From: Liolophura sinensis | Lineage: Eukaryota; Mollusca; Polyplacophora; Chitonida; Chitonidae | NCBI RefSeq assembly: GCF_032854445.1 | Contig: NC_088300.1 | Coordinates: 12,371,191 to 12,435,190, forward strand | Reading direction: 5' to 3' | Length of the DNA stretch: 64,000 bases | Shown here: positions 49,554 through 60,999 of the stretch, piece by piece | How the letters are laid out: every line of letters starts with the position of its first letter | How positions within the stretch are numbered: position 1 is the stretch's first letter | Program-made: the position numbers and the translations under genes | Notes under the pieces: generated by a model | Databases searched by the model: none | Seen by the model: only the letters and a program-made list of their open reading frames with translations | What the model was told of the DNA's origin: nothing

Positions 49554-51706
49554 TCTGTGAAATGCTACATGTAGTTGTTACCCTGGAATTATCCACAAGA
49601 TAATTTGATGATTACCATTTCATTTTCCTGCAGGAGTATACAATTACTCAGAGGTGAGGACATCTTGAGCAAGCATTAGCCTGTTTGACCTCTGAGATAG
49701 TTCTAAGACACTTAGTGCCATATCAGACACCAGTCAAATTACCTTATTAGGATAAACTACAGTCATGAAACTGGCAACACTCCAAGAGACCAAGTGTGAT
49801 ATGGTAAAATTAAGAAAATTCGACATTAAGCCCCTAGACATTTCAAGTCTGAAAGTCACTCTATAAGGTCTCGGGTTAAAATATTTAAAAGTACACACCT
49901 AGGTAAAACATGAACATGTGGTAGGCAGAGTATATATAACTATGTCATACAGTGTATACTTAATGCTCAATTACTGGGGGTTTTCATTTGTTTTGTTTTT
50001 TTTTAAATATATACTTATAAGCCAAAGTATTAAGTCAGTGTCTACCAGAGGTCCACAGGTTATTCATCTTGGTCCTAAACCAAAGTGACTATGGTGCAAA
50101 AAATTTAATGGCAAACCGTGATGTGTATGCATGGTGTAGAGACCAGCATGAGTCCAACCGGTTAATGGCGAATTTAACCGGGTCTAGACCAGATTTAATT
50201 GTAGTCAATATTTTGCTAAAGTTACATGTAACAAATGTCCACTCAACCTTTAATTGCATCCCGGTGGATAAAAGACGATACATCACCCTAATGTTGCTGA
50301 GTGATCACGGCAACCACCCTGGATTCAACAGACTTCCAACAACGAGCTAAAGAAAATGGCTGAAGAAATCAATTTGCCCCATCTCATGTGAAGCCTTAAT
50401 TAATCTTTCAAACAAAATCTTTAGTAACCAAGACGTGTGCTTGGCCATGTATGAAAAAATGCCCTCTTCTTAAACTAGTGGTTTTGTGGAATGATATTTG
50501 TTTGCTTCCAGCCATACAAGGGCTTGACGTAGCAGTGCCTTTATATACAGCTTGGTTCATAGACAGGCAGCAGAAAAATTATCTGAGAGGGATTACATAC
50601 AAAGATTGGCTCTTCCAAATAATCTCTCATTTACAATTCAGACAGAGCCACCAAAGAATTTAAGACATACACATGTGTCTACAGCTCACTAGCATGACTT
50701 TTTATCCCACAACAGAGTGTGTTTCTTCCTATATAAGCAGACATTTATCAATTTCACACATAAAGTAGATACATGAGAGGAAGGCCTTTCCTTGTATGGT
50801 GTATACACAGAATCATTCTATAGTAAGATGCTTTTCTTAATAAACAGTTATTTGCTTTTGGTTCCAGGTAATACATCAAATAACCTAAAATTTTCTCCAT
50901 GGCTGCAGTTTGCTCATTTTCCCTGATTCTAAGGGTTCTTTTGATCCCAGAATGGTGTTTTCGGGTTTATTTGACTGGTGTGATGATATATCCTACTTGA
51001 CACATCAATACAAACCTTTGGTTCAATAAATAAAGTGCTCAAAATTTACCTTAAAATGGATTCCAAAACACAAAAGAGATGTGAAACCATGATAATGCAT
51101 CAAGGCTATTTCATCTAAGGTATCTCTGCAGATCACTGACTAACAGGTAAACAAACTGTACCCTTGCAGTAAACCATTTTAGCTAAGGAAAGGTTTGCCA
51201 GAGCATGAATAAAGCTGCATTACACTGGCAATGCTGGTCTGGGCAATGGTTCAGAGGACAGCTAAGCTGTAGGTCAACCATTCACAGTGGTGTACAGAAC
51301 TCCACATGCCAACATAAAATAAAAACCCTTGTATGTCCCGTGTGGCAACTTTCAGAATTGGTCTAACATTATGTAAATGACACATAAAATCCCAGTCTCA
51401 GGAACATATTATTATCCATCAAATATGCGGTGACAGCCTTTAGATATCAGAACTGTAATTTATCTGCTTCAGATTTCATTTTATACAAATTTATAGGTTG
51501 TGTTAATTACAGGTTATTTCTCACATGAATGGGACTACAGTCAGAATGTTGGCTTCTGGCTTCAAGATCTAGTAACTAACACAATGAGTAAAATCTGTAA
51601 TGTTTAATCAGCCAGAAGCCTATACGGGTATCAATTAAACTTAAATCTAATTATCAAAGCAGTCCTAAATTCTGATTAAACTATATATACTTTATGTCTC
51701 TGCATG

Positions 51707-51760
<54 letters not shown>

Positions 51761-52918
51761 GCGCACACACACACACACAAAAAAAAAACAGCAGGCATTA
51801 CGTGTTAGAAAACTTTTAGATGACACATTAAGCACCTAGTCTTTAACACTTGCAGTTTAAAAGAAAATTCAGTACACATTTGTTGTGTTATGCACCACAT
51901 GCTAATGAGCATACAGAAACATTAAATAAACACATTTTCTGACGTGTCCGGTTTCTCAAGCTAAACTTTTTCTCCAGCCACTTAACACGCTAAGATGTCT
52001 ACAGATTAAGAACAGAAACAAAATGGAATCCCAATTAATCCATAAGGCCACAAACTAACTCGTCATTGATGTTCAACCTGCCATGAGAAGCCTAAGGAAG
52101 GTAACAAATCTGACGTAAATGATAAAATTTTCATCCAACCCAAGTCCTCTTAAACTCAAATCAATCAGCAACTTCTGATCAATTCAATGACTAAAAAGCT
52201 TTTTCAACTGACAACCTAGATTCCTGTCAGTAAAATAATATGCTGCTTACTAAGCACTTAATATATGGCAGCAAAAAGAAAAAAAAGGAAAAAGAACAAA
52301 AACTCTGCCATTTTAATACAAACTTTTGGATTCTCATTGATGCTGATAAATAATTTTCTGGTGACATCATCTGGTATAATATACCTGCATGTCATGTTCA
52401 CATCTTCTCCTGAATATATTGTTCATTTGTTTTGTCATTATTTAATTCAGTCTGTGATCTCCCACTCTAAATTCTTTATTCATTTGATTTTTTGGAATTT
52501 GATTGACATTCAAGCAACTTTTATACCACGTCACAACGTGTACCAGACAGTTTAAAGCTGACAACTGCAGTGATGCTTCACTGGGATGCCATGCCAAAGA
52601 CACCTGAAGAGATGACATCTCATCCAGTCACAGTACATGTTACACTGTTCCAGCCTATACTATTTGTAGCCTTATACACTTGACACCCCCAAAAGAAGTA
52701 CCAATATTGTTATTTTGAAGTCTTCAATTAGCACAGATCGAGGGATGGTATTTACCTCCCACGGATCAAGTTACTGTTTACAGCTTTCATCTCTACAAAA
52801 AGGGAATGCTTCACTATAAAGACTATATTTGCCTCTGGGGATATAACACTTTTCTCTGTAATATTCTGCGCTTAAATATATGCTAGGAATCAGACTGAAA
52901 TGAAGACTCGACATGCGA
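49554..52918. other. Unassigned AT-rich DNA
   Basis: Contains the CA microsatellite. A 93-codon plus frame at 50069-50350 has balanced composition but no recognised family. No transposon ends are seen. Confidence 0.45.
51708..51778. repeat. (CA)n microsatellite
   Basis: About 35 CA units with one TA and one GCGC interruption, followed by an A run. Confidence 0.95.
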
Positions 52919-54453
52919 GCAATAGTGTAAGTTAATGTTTTTTGGTGCCTGCCATCAGGGCAGCCTGCACCTCAAGTCAGCATGCCCTCACTGGAAAGGG
53001 CCTGCCATCAGGGCAGGTAATAGCCTTAATCTACCTGCCCACAGCCAATGTTCAACAAAGCCAAATATTACTAACTAAAATGCCTTCGACGGAATGGTAT
53101 TGACACAATGAAACACAAGCATTACATATATTATGTAAATTGACCATTCTCCTGTCTTATTAGTTGAATTAAATTTAACACTGAGGTATATAATTTTCGA
53201 CACTTTCTAATATTTACCTGCCTAAACAATTAATTGTGGAATTAAAAAGCACAGTAGGTCCATTCCACTGACCACTTTGCGGAATGAAGTGGGCATTTCA
53301 ATCCACTTTGAAATGGATGCACACACCAATTTTTGGAGTGCATTAAGAGAATAGGACCTTTATTACTACTCCTGAGAGTATAAATCCATTCCCAAGTCGA
53401 TATACTGTTGAAATCCACAGAAATATTTCCTTCTCCTTCGTCAAAATATCCTTGTGCTACCATGGCAAGTCAGGTGTACTTAAATCTCAGAACCGCATGC
53501 CAAAAGATACAGGAATCAACCCTAACAAGCCCACAAAACTTTAAATGACAACTAACTATGAGTTCATCAGTCATCATGGATGTAGAATAGAAAGAACAAT
53601 TTGCTGAGTCAGTCGATTCTAAAGGTTCCAGTCAAGGCTTGTGGATATCATGTGCGCATCTGCTTTGTTATCCATGTTTTCTCCCTGTGGCCTCAGATAC
53701 AATTTGGACTTTGGATGAACCCAATGTGTCATGTCACGTGTGAGCACTGTGATATTGAAGACAAAAAAAGTCAACAATTTATCAAGTTTTTTTGCATATA
53801 ACTAGTCAGAAATTGATTGAAACTTACAACAGTGATTGAAGACACAGCTTTTCTCGGTCCACACCAGAAATCGGCTTGTGCCTCTGTTTTGGAGTGGATT
53901 TAATGTTAAGCTTCGTTCTGCAAAGTGCCTATACATTACGAATTGAATATCAGAAATTTTTGAAAACAGACCTCAACATTTAATTTAACTGAACTATGGT
54001 CATACAACCTGCTGCGATCAGATGATAGAGAACCAGTAGCTTTACCTTTGTTTGGTTTCTCGGAGCAACAGTGCACACCATACAACTGCAGCTTCTCGCT
54101 AGCAAAGGATTTGATGTTACTCTCCTGTGCCCAGCTTCTCATACTGGATGTATGCATCGTGGTTATCATACCACAAGGAACAAAGTCAGGGAGAACACAG
54201 AAATCTTCCTCACCCATTGGCGGAACTCCTGAGTGGCAGAGGCACACTTGTTGAATTAACAACAACAACAAAAGAGTGAAAGGGTAATACGTGACATCCA
54301 TCGGACATAACGAGTCGAATTTATTGGTAAAGGAGAAAGTGGGTAACGAGAAATAGAGGCTGCCTGATCGGGCAGGCTAAGCAAGCCTAAAATATGCCTG
54401 TAGCGATTTTTTGCTCGCATTTGGCATGCGGGCAGGTGTTGTTACACCACTGG
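52919..54453 (+). mobile_element. DNA-transposon-like element, copy A (forward)
   Basis: The forward copy of a repeat that recurs inverted at 56262-57592. It starts near a degraded GTGTAAGTTAAT and ends GTTACACCACTGG, so the ends are inverted copies of CAGTGGTGTAAC. Inside each end are CCTGCC/GGCAGG motifs: GCCTGCCATCAGGGCAG occurs twice (52947-52963, 53000-53016), and GCCTGATCGGGCAGG and GCGGGCAGG lie at the other end. It contains a stretch of about 210 bp (about 53245-53460) lacking in copy B. No transposase is recognisable; frames such as that at 53601-53801 are conserved in copy B but may be incidental. The CAGTGGTG-type ends recall hAT elements, unproven. Confidence 0.75.
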
Positions 54454-55321
54454 ATAAATGTGAGAAAAATACATTTCCCAAGCAGCTTTGAGCATAAGGA
54501 CATAAGGACAGTAAAAACTGAAGTCCAGAGCTTGGGTGCAAACTCAGGTTTTTTGCATGCTGAAAATATGTTTACTGATGCACAGACTGAATGCCTTTCC
54601 CTGTCACAGCACTGAGCCAAGCAACATGTAGGTCTCCTGCATTATTAATGGAAGCCCAATGTCCAAGCTTTCAGTCACTGGAGTGTCCTCATCATGCCAT
54701 AGTGGTTGCCACAGTATAAGATGATAACCCAGCCTCAATCAGAGCTACAGCTCCGTCCAGGACATGCGGGTCTTCAGCAAACCTTCAATTCCAGCTGACA
54801 AGTAAGCAATACATTGGACAAACAGTCAAGGCATTCTGTGCATTGTGGGGTTATCCCTTTCTCAAGAAACATCACCAACATGTCTTTCAATGATGATCAA
54901 TGCTAGAACACTGCACTAGGAAATGTGATTAACTTTCTTGTCCTGCAGTCACAAAGATGGAAGCCATTGAGGACCATATACGTGTAAGTGATATGAACAA
55001 TGAAAATTAGCAACACACCCACAAATGTCAGCTAAAAGATTTTGCAACCAAATCAGTGGAAGTGAATCATGTGATCAAAAACGTTAAAGTAAAGTGACAT
55101 GATCAATTCTGCACACGTAAATCATAGATCCTTTCAACACAAGTGAATCATGCCCTTGAATCTGAGGATTTGAGGAATCATTGAGCGTTTCAGCAGAATT
55201 ATGTGAATCTTAATGCCCTCAATTCTACGTTATGGATCAGTTGAGCAAAAGTGATGAAAGTGTAAATCAGTTCATATAAGAAGTGATCAAATTATAAATC
55301 AGTTCATATAAGTGATTAAAA
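54454..55321. other. Spacer between inverted copy A and the minisatellite
   Basis: About 600 bp of unassigned sequence, then from about 55060 increasingly recognisable 26-bp units (AGTGAATCATG, AAATCAGTTCATATAAG). No gene is seen. Confidence 0.5.
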
Positions 55322-56260
55322 TCTTGGGTCAATTCAGCAAAGCTGAATCTTGGATGAGTTCAGCAGAAGTGAATCTTGGGTTACTTCAGCAGAAGTGAAT
55401 CTTGGATCAGTTCAGCAGAAGTGAATCTTGGGTTACTTCAGCAGAAGTGAATCTTGGATCAGTTCAGCAGAAGTAAATCTTAGGTCAGTTCAGCAGAAGA
55501 ATTTCTTGGGTCAGTTCAGAAGAAGTGAATCTTGGGTCAGTTCAGCAGAAGTGAATCTTGGGTCAGCTCAGCAGAAGAGAATCTTGGGTCAGTTGAGTAG
55601 AAGTCAATATTGGATCAGTTCAGCAGAAGTATATCTTGGGTCAGTTCAGCAGAAGTGAATCTTGGGTCAGTTCAGCAGAAGTGAATCTTGGGTCAGTTCA
55701 GCAGAAGTGAATCTTGGGTCAGTTTAGCAGAAGTCATTCTTGGGTCAGTTCAGCAGAAGTATATCTTGGATCAGTTCAGCAGAAGTGAATCTTGGGTCAG
55801 TTCAGAAGTGAATCTTGAGTCAGTTCAGGAGAAGTGATTCTTGGGTCAGTTCAGCAGAAGTGAATCTTGGATAAGTTCCACAGAAGAATATCTTGGGTCA
55901 GTTCAGAAGAAGTGAATCTTGGGTCAGTTTAGCAGAAGTCATTCTTAGGTCAGTTCAGCAGAAGTGAATCTTGGGTCAGTTCAGGAGAAGTGATTCTTGG
56001 GTCAGTTCAGCAGAAGTCATTCTTGGGTCAGTTCAGCAGAAGTGATTTTTTTTTTTTTTTTTGATTGGTGTTTTACGCCGTACTCAAGATTATTTCACTT
56101 ATTGGACGGCAGCCAGAATTATGATAGGTGGAAAACGGGCAGCAGAAGTGAATCTTGGGTCAGTTCAGCCGAAGTGAATCTTGAATCAATCCATTGAAGC
56201 TGAATCTTGGGTCAGTTCAGCAGAAGTCAATCTTGGATCAGTTCAGCTTCAGGGTAACTT
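55322..56260. repeat. 26-bp minisatellite, about 30 units, broken by a SINE
   Basis: The unit is GAATCTTGGGTCAGTTCAGC followed by AGAAGT. Homogeneous units fill the centre, while the left edge (from about 55060) holds ever more diverged units such as AAATCAGTTCATATAAG. That is the usual picture of an array renewed from inside. Variants include GGATCAG, GGTTACTTCAG and GTCATTCTT. A SINE sits at 56045-56138 and copy B of the inverted element abuts the right end. Since 26 is not a multiple of 3, the open frames across it are incidental. Confidence 0.93.
56045..56138 (-). mobile_element. SINE family 1 fragment inserted in the 26-bp minisatellite
   Basis: A poly-T run (reverse of a poly-A tail) followed by TTGATTGGTGTTTTACGCC, GTACTCAAGATTATTTCAC, GGCAGCCAGAATTATG and AAAACGGGCAG. 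Both sides are minisatellite sequence (CAGCAGAAGTGA on each side), so the insertion is younger than the array and the target duplication is hidden by the repeat unit. The tail is homopolymeric, unlike the AAAT-type tails of the other copies. Confidence 0.85.
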
Positions 56261-56261
56261 A

Positions 56262-57592
56262 AAGCCTGCCCGCATAACCAATGTAGGCAAAAATCGCTGC
56301 GGATATGTTCTAGGCGTAGCCTGACCGATCAGGCAGCCACTGTTTATTCTTCATACCCATTTACTTCTTTGCCAATGAATTCAACTTGTAATGTCCGATG
56401 GATGTCACACTTTTAATCTTCTGTTGTTGTTGTTATCTCGACAAACATGCCTCAGCCACACAAGAGTTCCGCCAATGGATAGGGAAATTTTCTGTGTTCT
56501 CCATGACTCTGTTCCTTGCGTTACGGTAACCACGATGCATACATCCAGTACGAAAGGCCGGGCACAGGAGACTTTGTATTTTTAGTGTCAAATCCATTGC
56601 TAACAAGAAGCTGCAACTGTGTGCCGATCATTGTTTTCTAATGAACATTGCTCAAAAAAATCACAACCAAAGGTAAAGCTACCAATTCTCCATCATCTGA
56701 TCGCAGCAGGTTGTATGACCATAGTTCAATTAAATTAAACGTTCAGGTCAAAAATTCCTGATACTCAATTCGTAATGTAGGCACTTTGCGGAACAAAGTT
56801 GGACATTAAATCCACTCAAAAACAGAAAAACAGCAGCACACGCCGATTTCTGATGTGGACTGAGAAAAGCTGTGTCTTTTCAATCACTCTTGTAAGTTTC
56901 AATCAATTTCAAAGTAATTATATGCAAAAAACTTGATAAAGTGTTGACTTTTCTTGTCTTCAATATTGCAGTGCTCACAGGTGACACGACACACTGGGTT
57001 CATCCAAAGTCCAAATTGTATCTGAGGCCACAGGGAGAAAACATGGATAATAAAGCAGATGCACACATGATATCCACAAGCCTTGACTGGAACCTTTAGA
57101 ATCAACTGACTCTGCATTTTGTTCTTTCTATTCTACATACATGTTGACTTGTTGCTAGTTGTCATTTAAGATTGTTTAAGATTGTGGCCTTCTCTTGTTA
57201 GGTTGATTCCGTATCTTTTGGCACGAGGTTCTGAGATTCAAGTACACCCGACTTGCCATGACAGTACAAAGTTATTTTGACATTTTCATTCAACGATTAA
57301 ACATTTAGGCAAGTAAATATAAGGAAGTGTTGAAAACTATAGGCCTCAGCATTTAACTAATAAGACAGGAGAACGATCAGTTTATATAATATATGTAATG
57401 CTTGTGCTTCAATGTGTCATCCATTCCTTCAAAGGCATTTTAGTTAGTAATATTTGAATAATGGCTGTGTGCAGGTAGATTAAGGCTATTACCTGCCCTG
57501 CTGGCAGGCCCTTTCCCGAGAGGGCAGGCTGACTGGAGGTGCTGGCTGCCCTGATGGCAGGCACCAAAAAAAATTAAGTTACACCACTGAGA
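56262..57592 (-). mobile_element. DNA-transposon-like element, copy B (reverse)
   Basis: The reverse complement aligns with copy A along most of its length. It includes the terminal GGTGTAACTTAATTTTTTTT, the CCTGCC-rich subterminal block, the TGATCGCAGCAGGTTG-containing middle and the inner end with GCCTGCCCGCAT. The outer end (GTTACACCACTG, about 57579-57590) is intact. The inner end next to the minisatellite is damaged (CAGGGTAACTTAAAGCCTGCC). Copy B lacks the internal block of about 210 bp found in copy A. No coding gene is recognised. Confidence 0.75.
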
Positions 57593-58281
57593 AAGCATTC
57601 TGTGCAGCGGAACTTTATGGCTTGGTATCAAGAGTGATCAATCTACATGTACATGCAATATGATGATTGCCATCATTGTATAGATCACCCAGGTTTTATA
57701 TCTCACTGTGTATGTGTACAGGTAGACAATTAACTCAAATTTCTTCTTCATTTAATGAGAAGCTTGTCGATAGCACTATTTTTCTGCCTAATCTACAGGA
57801 AAACTAAGCTAAAGAGTATATGAGTCAGTTATGAGTGGGGTTTGCCAAAGATGAAGTGAAGTCAAGTGAAGATTAATTTGACAGGCCTTGGCTAGCTGCT
57901 TCAATACGATTTACATTTTTATCCAACCTACATAAGCATGAATCCTTCATCGCCAACCATTTCATATCACTTTATTCAATCCTATCCCCAAGCTAATTTG
58001 ACTTTTCCTTTACAATGTAGTCATGCAAACACAAAATATGCAAGAGAGCACACTCTTCATTTCAAATCATTTCAATAGGGGAGTTTTGAGTTCGAACTCT
58101 ATAGGAAACTTTTTTCAGGCATCCGTGTTATAGTAAATGTGGTTAATAATAGTTGCCCATAACATTAGTGCAGACACTGCAGAGTGTCTCACAAAACATC
58201 TCATTTTTTCAATTATAAAAAAATGATTATAGTCACTTTGCCATGCGGTTCATACCTGATTATTGAATTGAAACTGGACTG

Positions 58282-58545
58282 TATATTTATTTATTTGATA
58301 TGGTGTTTTACGCCTTACTCATGAATATTTCACTTATATAATGGGCGGCCAGCATTATGGTGGGTGGAAACGGGGCAGAGCTCAGGGGTAACCCATGAAT
58401 ATCCACAGGTTGCTGGCAGGCCTTCCCACATTCGGCCGGAGAGGAAGCCAGCATGAGCTGGACTTGAACTCAGAGCAACCCCACTGGTGAGAGGCTCCTG
58501 GGTCATTACGCTGCTCTAGCGCACTAACCAACTGAGCCATGTTGC
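58282..58545 (-). mobile_element. tRNA-derived SINE, family 1, near full length
   Basis: Minus-strand copy: TATTTATTTATTTGATATGG, TTTTACGCCTTACTCATGAA, GGCGGCCAGCATTATGG, GTTGCTGGCAGGCCTTCCC, ATGAGCTGGACTTGAACTC (B box reversed), GGCTCCTGGGTCATTACGC and CTAACCAACTGAGCCATG (A box reversed). It is one of the best-kept heads in the window and a good template for the family consensus. Confidence 0.9.
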
Positions 58546-58819
58546 TTGCGTGCAAGCATGTGCATGAATATACGGGTTCACTTTTCTTCATCTGCCTCTA
58601 ACTGTTTACCCACTGTCATCCAGGTTATCCACAGTGCACAACCACAATTTATTTCAGTGGGACATGATTAAATGTCACGAAATGTTGACATTGCTTTACA
58701 AGGGTATTCTTTGGGAACATTATATACTACAGTAATACATTTCATGGTAAGGCTATATATTGTAGTATTACAATTATCAATTTCCATTTCTCACAGTTTT
58801 TCACATAAGGTTAATGCTG

Positions 58820-59340
58820 TGAGAGACAGGCATTCCGGTCTAGACACTTAGCTCAGTGACAAATCTGAACTGTCTTGCGAGTCCACGACAGCACAGCAGC
58901 TCCAAATCTAGCACCTCAGAAGTCTGCTAATCGATGCAACAATAGTGAACACATTTAGATCAATTAGCGAAACAAGCCTACACACAGCAAACCAGCCAGG
59001 CCAACACGCAACCACTGGAAATCAACAGGAAACCATTAAGTGTACTATAATATGGTGTTACACATAACCAGGTACCCAGTCGAGATACAGTAAGGAAATT
59101 CTAGCAGTAAGGACCATCGGAGAGTTCCGCTTCACACGATTCAAGAACGTCCGTTCTTGTCTGTCTAGAAATTAGTCGTCTCTCAATTTCCTCGAAAAAC
59201 ATGTATTAGATAATTCCATTTCCTGACTTACACCCTGTGTGCATTACCCTGGTGTGGGAAATGATCAGCATTGTGATCAGGCTGGACAGCGCTGGGATTG
59301 ACCTTGGCCATCTCTCCCACTGTTAACCAGACCAAATTAC
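58820..59340. promoter_or_regulatory. Candidate noncoding regulatory block with a palindrome
   Basis: GC-richer sequence without repeats. It includes CTAATCGATGCAACAATAG (ATCGAT and a Sox-like ACAATAG), ATTAAGTG, and the perfect palindrome CAAGAACG-tc-CGTTCTTG at 59142-59159. The palindrome contains AGAAC and GTTCT half sites like those of steroid-type nuclear receptors, but the spacing is 4 instead of 3. Confidence 0.25.
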
Positions 59341-59487
59341 TAGTTCAGGAAATCCAATACGGCATAACAGCACTAAGTTTCTGGGCAATTTAACACTTGC
59401 TCATTACGACAACTCTTAAACAAGAGGAGCTTCACTTCCCAATAATTGCACATTAGGCACAAAAAAAATGAAAAAACAACAACAGTC

Positions 59488-59513
59488 CCTCCCCCCCCCC
59501 CCCCAAAAAAAAC
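59488..59513. repeat. Poly-C / poly-A tract
   Basis: TCCC followed by about 12 C and then about 8 A. Confidence 0.8.
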
Positions 59514-60671
59514 AGAAGATATAAAGCGGTCCTTTTTTCATATCTCCAACAAAATGTATAAGCTTGAAGTCCACCTAATTTCCCACTACTGCATAAAAAA
59601 GCCATTCATATACCGCCCAATTTATTTATCAGTGTATTTCCCGTGCTCCTGGGGGCCTACTTACTGAAGTTTGTCAACTCAAATCTCAATCTAACAATCA
59701 ATTTTCCAAAATATCAATATTCATATTTCATTTTATTTTTACACCATCTCCTATAAAACTAAGTTTGGCTTTAAACAAAGGTTAGACAGATAAATTTTGT
59801 TCTGAGCTATAATGAGTTTTCTCACATTCATCAGGCTCCATGCCGATAGCAGAAATTGCTAATAAAGACATTCATTAAAATTCATTAAAATGGCTCAGCT
59901 CTGAGAAATCACGTTGCCCATACATACAGCATGTCAAGACAAAAACAAGCAGCTGTGTCGCATACACTATATCTTTTGAGGCTATTACAGGCCTCCAATT
60001 TCTTTGCAATCCTGAAAAAGCTATAGATATAAAGGCATGTATTGGTATTTTCCAGACCGGTCCCCAGCAACAAATAATAACATTTGGTGTCACAATCATG
60101 TGGATGAGACAAGAAATCATTATTCATGTCTGTCTCTATAATTAAATCAAGTTGACCCAAAATCATGTTAAAAAAAAAGCCATGCATTAACAACAATAAA
60201 GCTCAGTTATGAAAATTATAAACTGATTAGGCCATATCTATGTCCCTTGAAGCATGTTTGAAGGAATATATCGCATCCACGGCATGGATAATAGCTTATA
60301 GACAAATAAATGTGCAGTATAAAGCAATCCCAACCATCGTTTCAACCATGACAATTACAACCCTATGTGCACAACTTTGAAAGCCATTCCTTTATTTTTA
60401 GATATTAATTGCTTTCATACTGTACAAAATTGTAGTAGGGACACATATTTTGGAAAGACTCTCATGGAAGGGTGCAACAATGACCAAATGATTGACTAAT
60501 CATTTGGACACTCTAAACTTGAAATTCACTGTTGTAGTTGCAATTACCTTTATTGTTTGAATACTTTTCCACTACAGAAATATATTCTCAGAGTCCCAAT
60601 TTAAATGCATTTCTAGTTGTCCTGACATTTAATGTCAACATGTGTGAATGCAGACCATTAATAGTTCCATT

Positions 60672-60930
60672 AATATCGCAACAGTACTTTCATTTAATAT
60701 GGCAATAGCACTTCCTTTTACATGGCAATAGCACTTCCATTTACATGGCTGTAATACTTCCATTTACATGTGTATGGCAACTGTGCTTCCACTTACATGG
60801 CAACTGTACTTCCATATATATGGCAACAGTGCTTCCATTTACATGGTAACGGTACCTCCATTTCCACAGTAATAGAACTTCCATTTATATGGCAACAGTA
60901 CTTCCATTTATATGTCAAAAGCACTCCATT
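60672..60930. repeat. 24-bp degenerate tandem repeat, about 10 units
   Basis: The unit is roughly ATGGCAACAGTACTTCCATT plus TATA or TACA. The copies differ at many places, so the array is older than the 66-bp and 26-bp arrays. The 24-bp period keeps one frame open from 60770, giving 8-residue repeats such as YMATVLPY and IWQQCFHL; I regard this as a by-product. Confidence 0.8.
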
Positions 60931-60999
60931 TTCATTTTTAGCAAACAGACAAAAAAAAAAAAAAAGAAGAAAACTTCCCAGAAAAGAGATCAGGCAGGG

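Noticed and set aside
53601-53801. ORF conserved between the two inverted copies
   Set aside because: Sequence similarity of the copies alone explains it; no known domain and no start or stop conservation that would argue for selection.
53936-54301. 121-codon minus-strand ORF in inverted copy A, with a hydrophobic start like a signal peptide
   Set aside because: The corresponding frame in copy B is much shorter and diverged, no transposase or secreted domain is recognised, and LLLLLL comes from a CAA/TTG simple repeat.
55428-55658. 76-codon ORF with repeated Ser/Glu/Trp motifs
   Set aside because: It is a reading of the 26-bp minisatellite; the period is not a multiple of 3 and neighbouring units are stopped, so no protein is supported.
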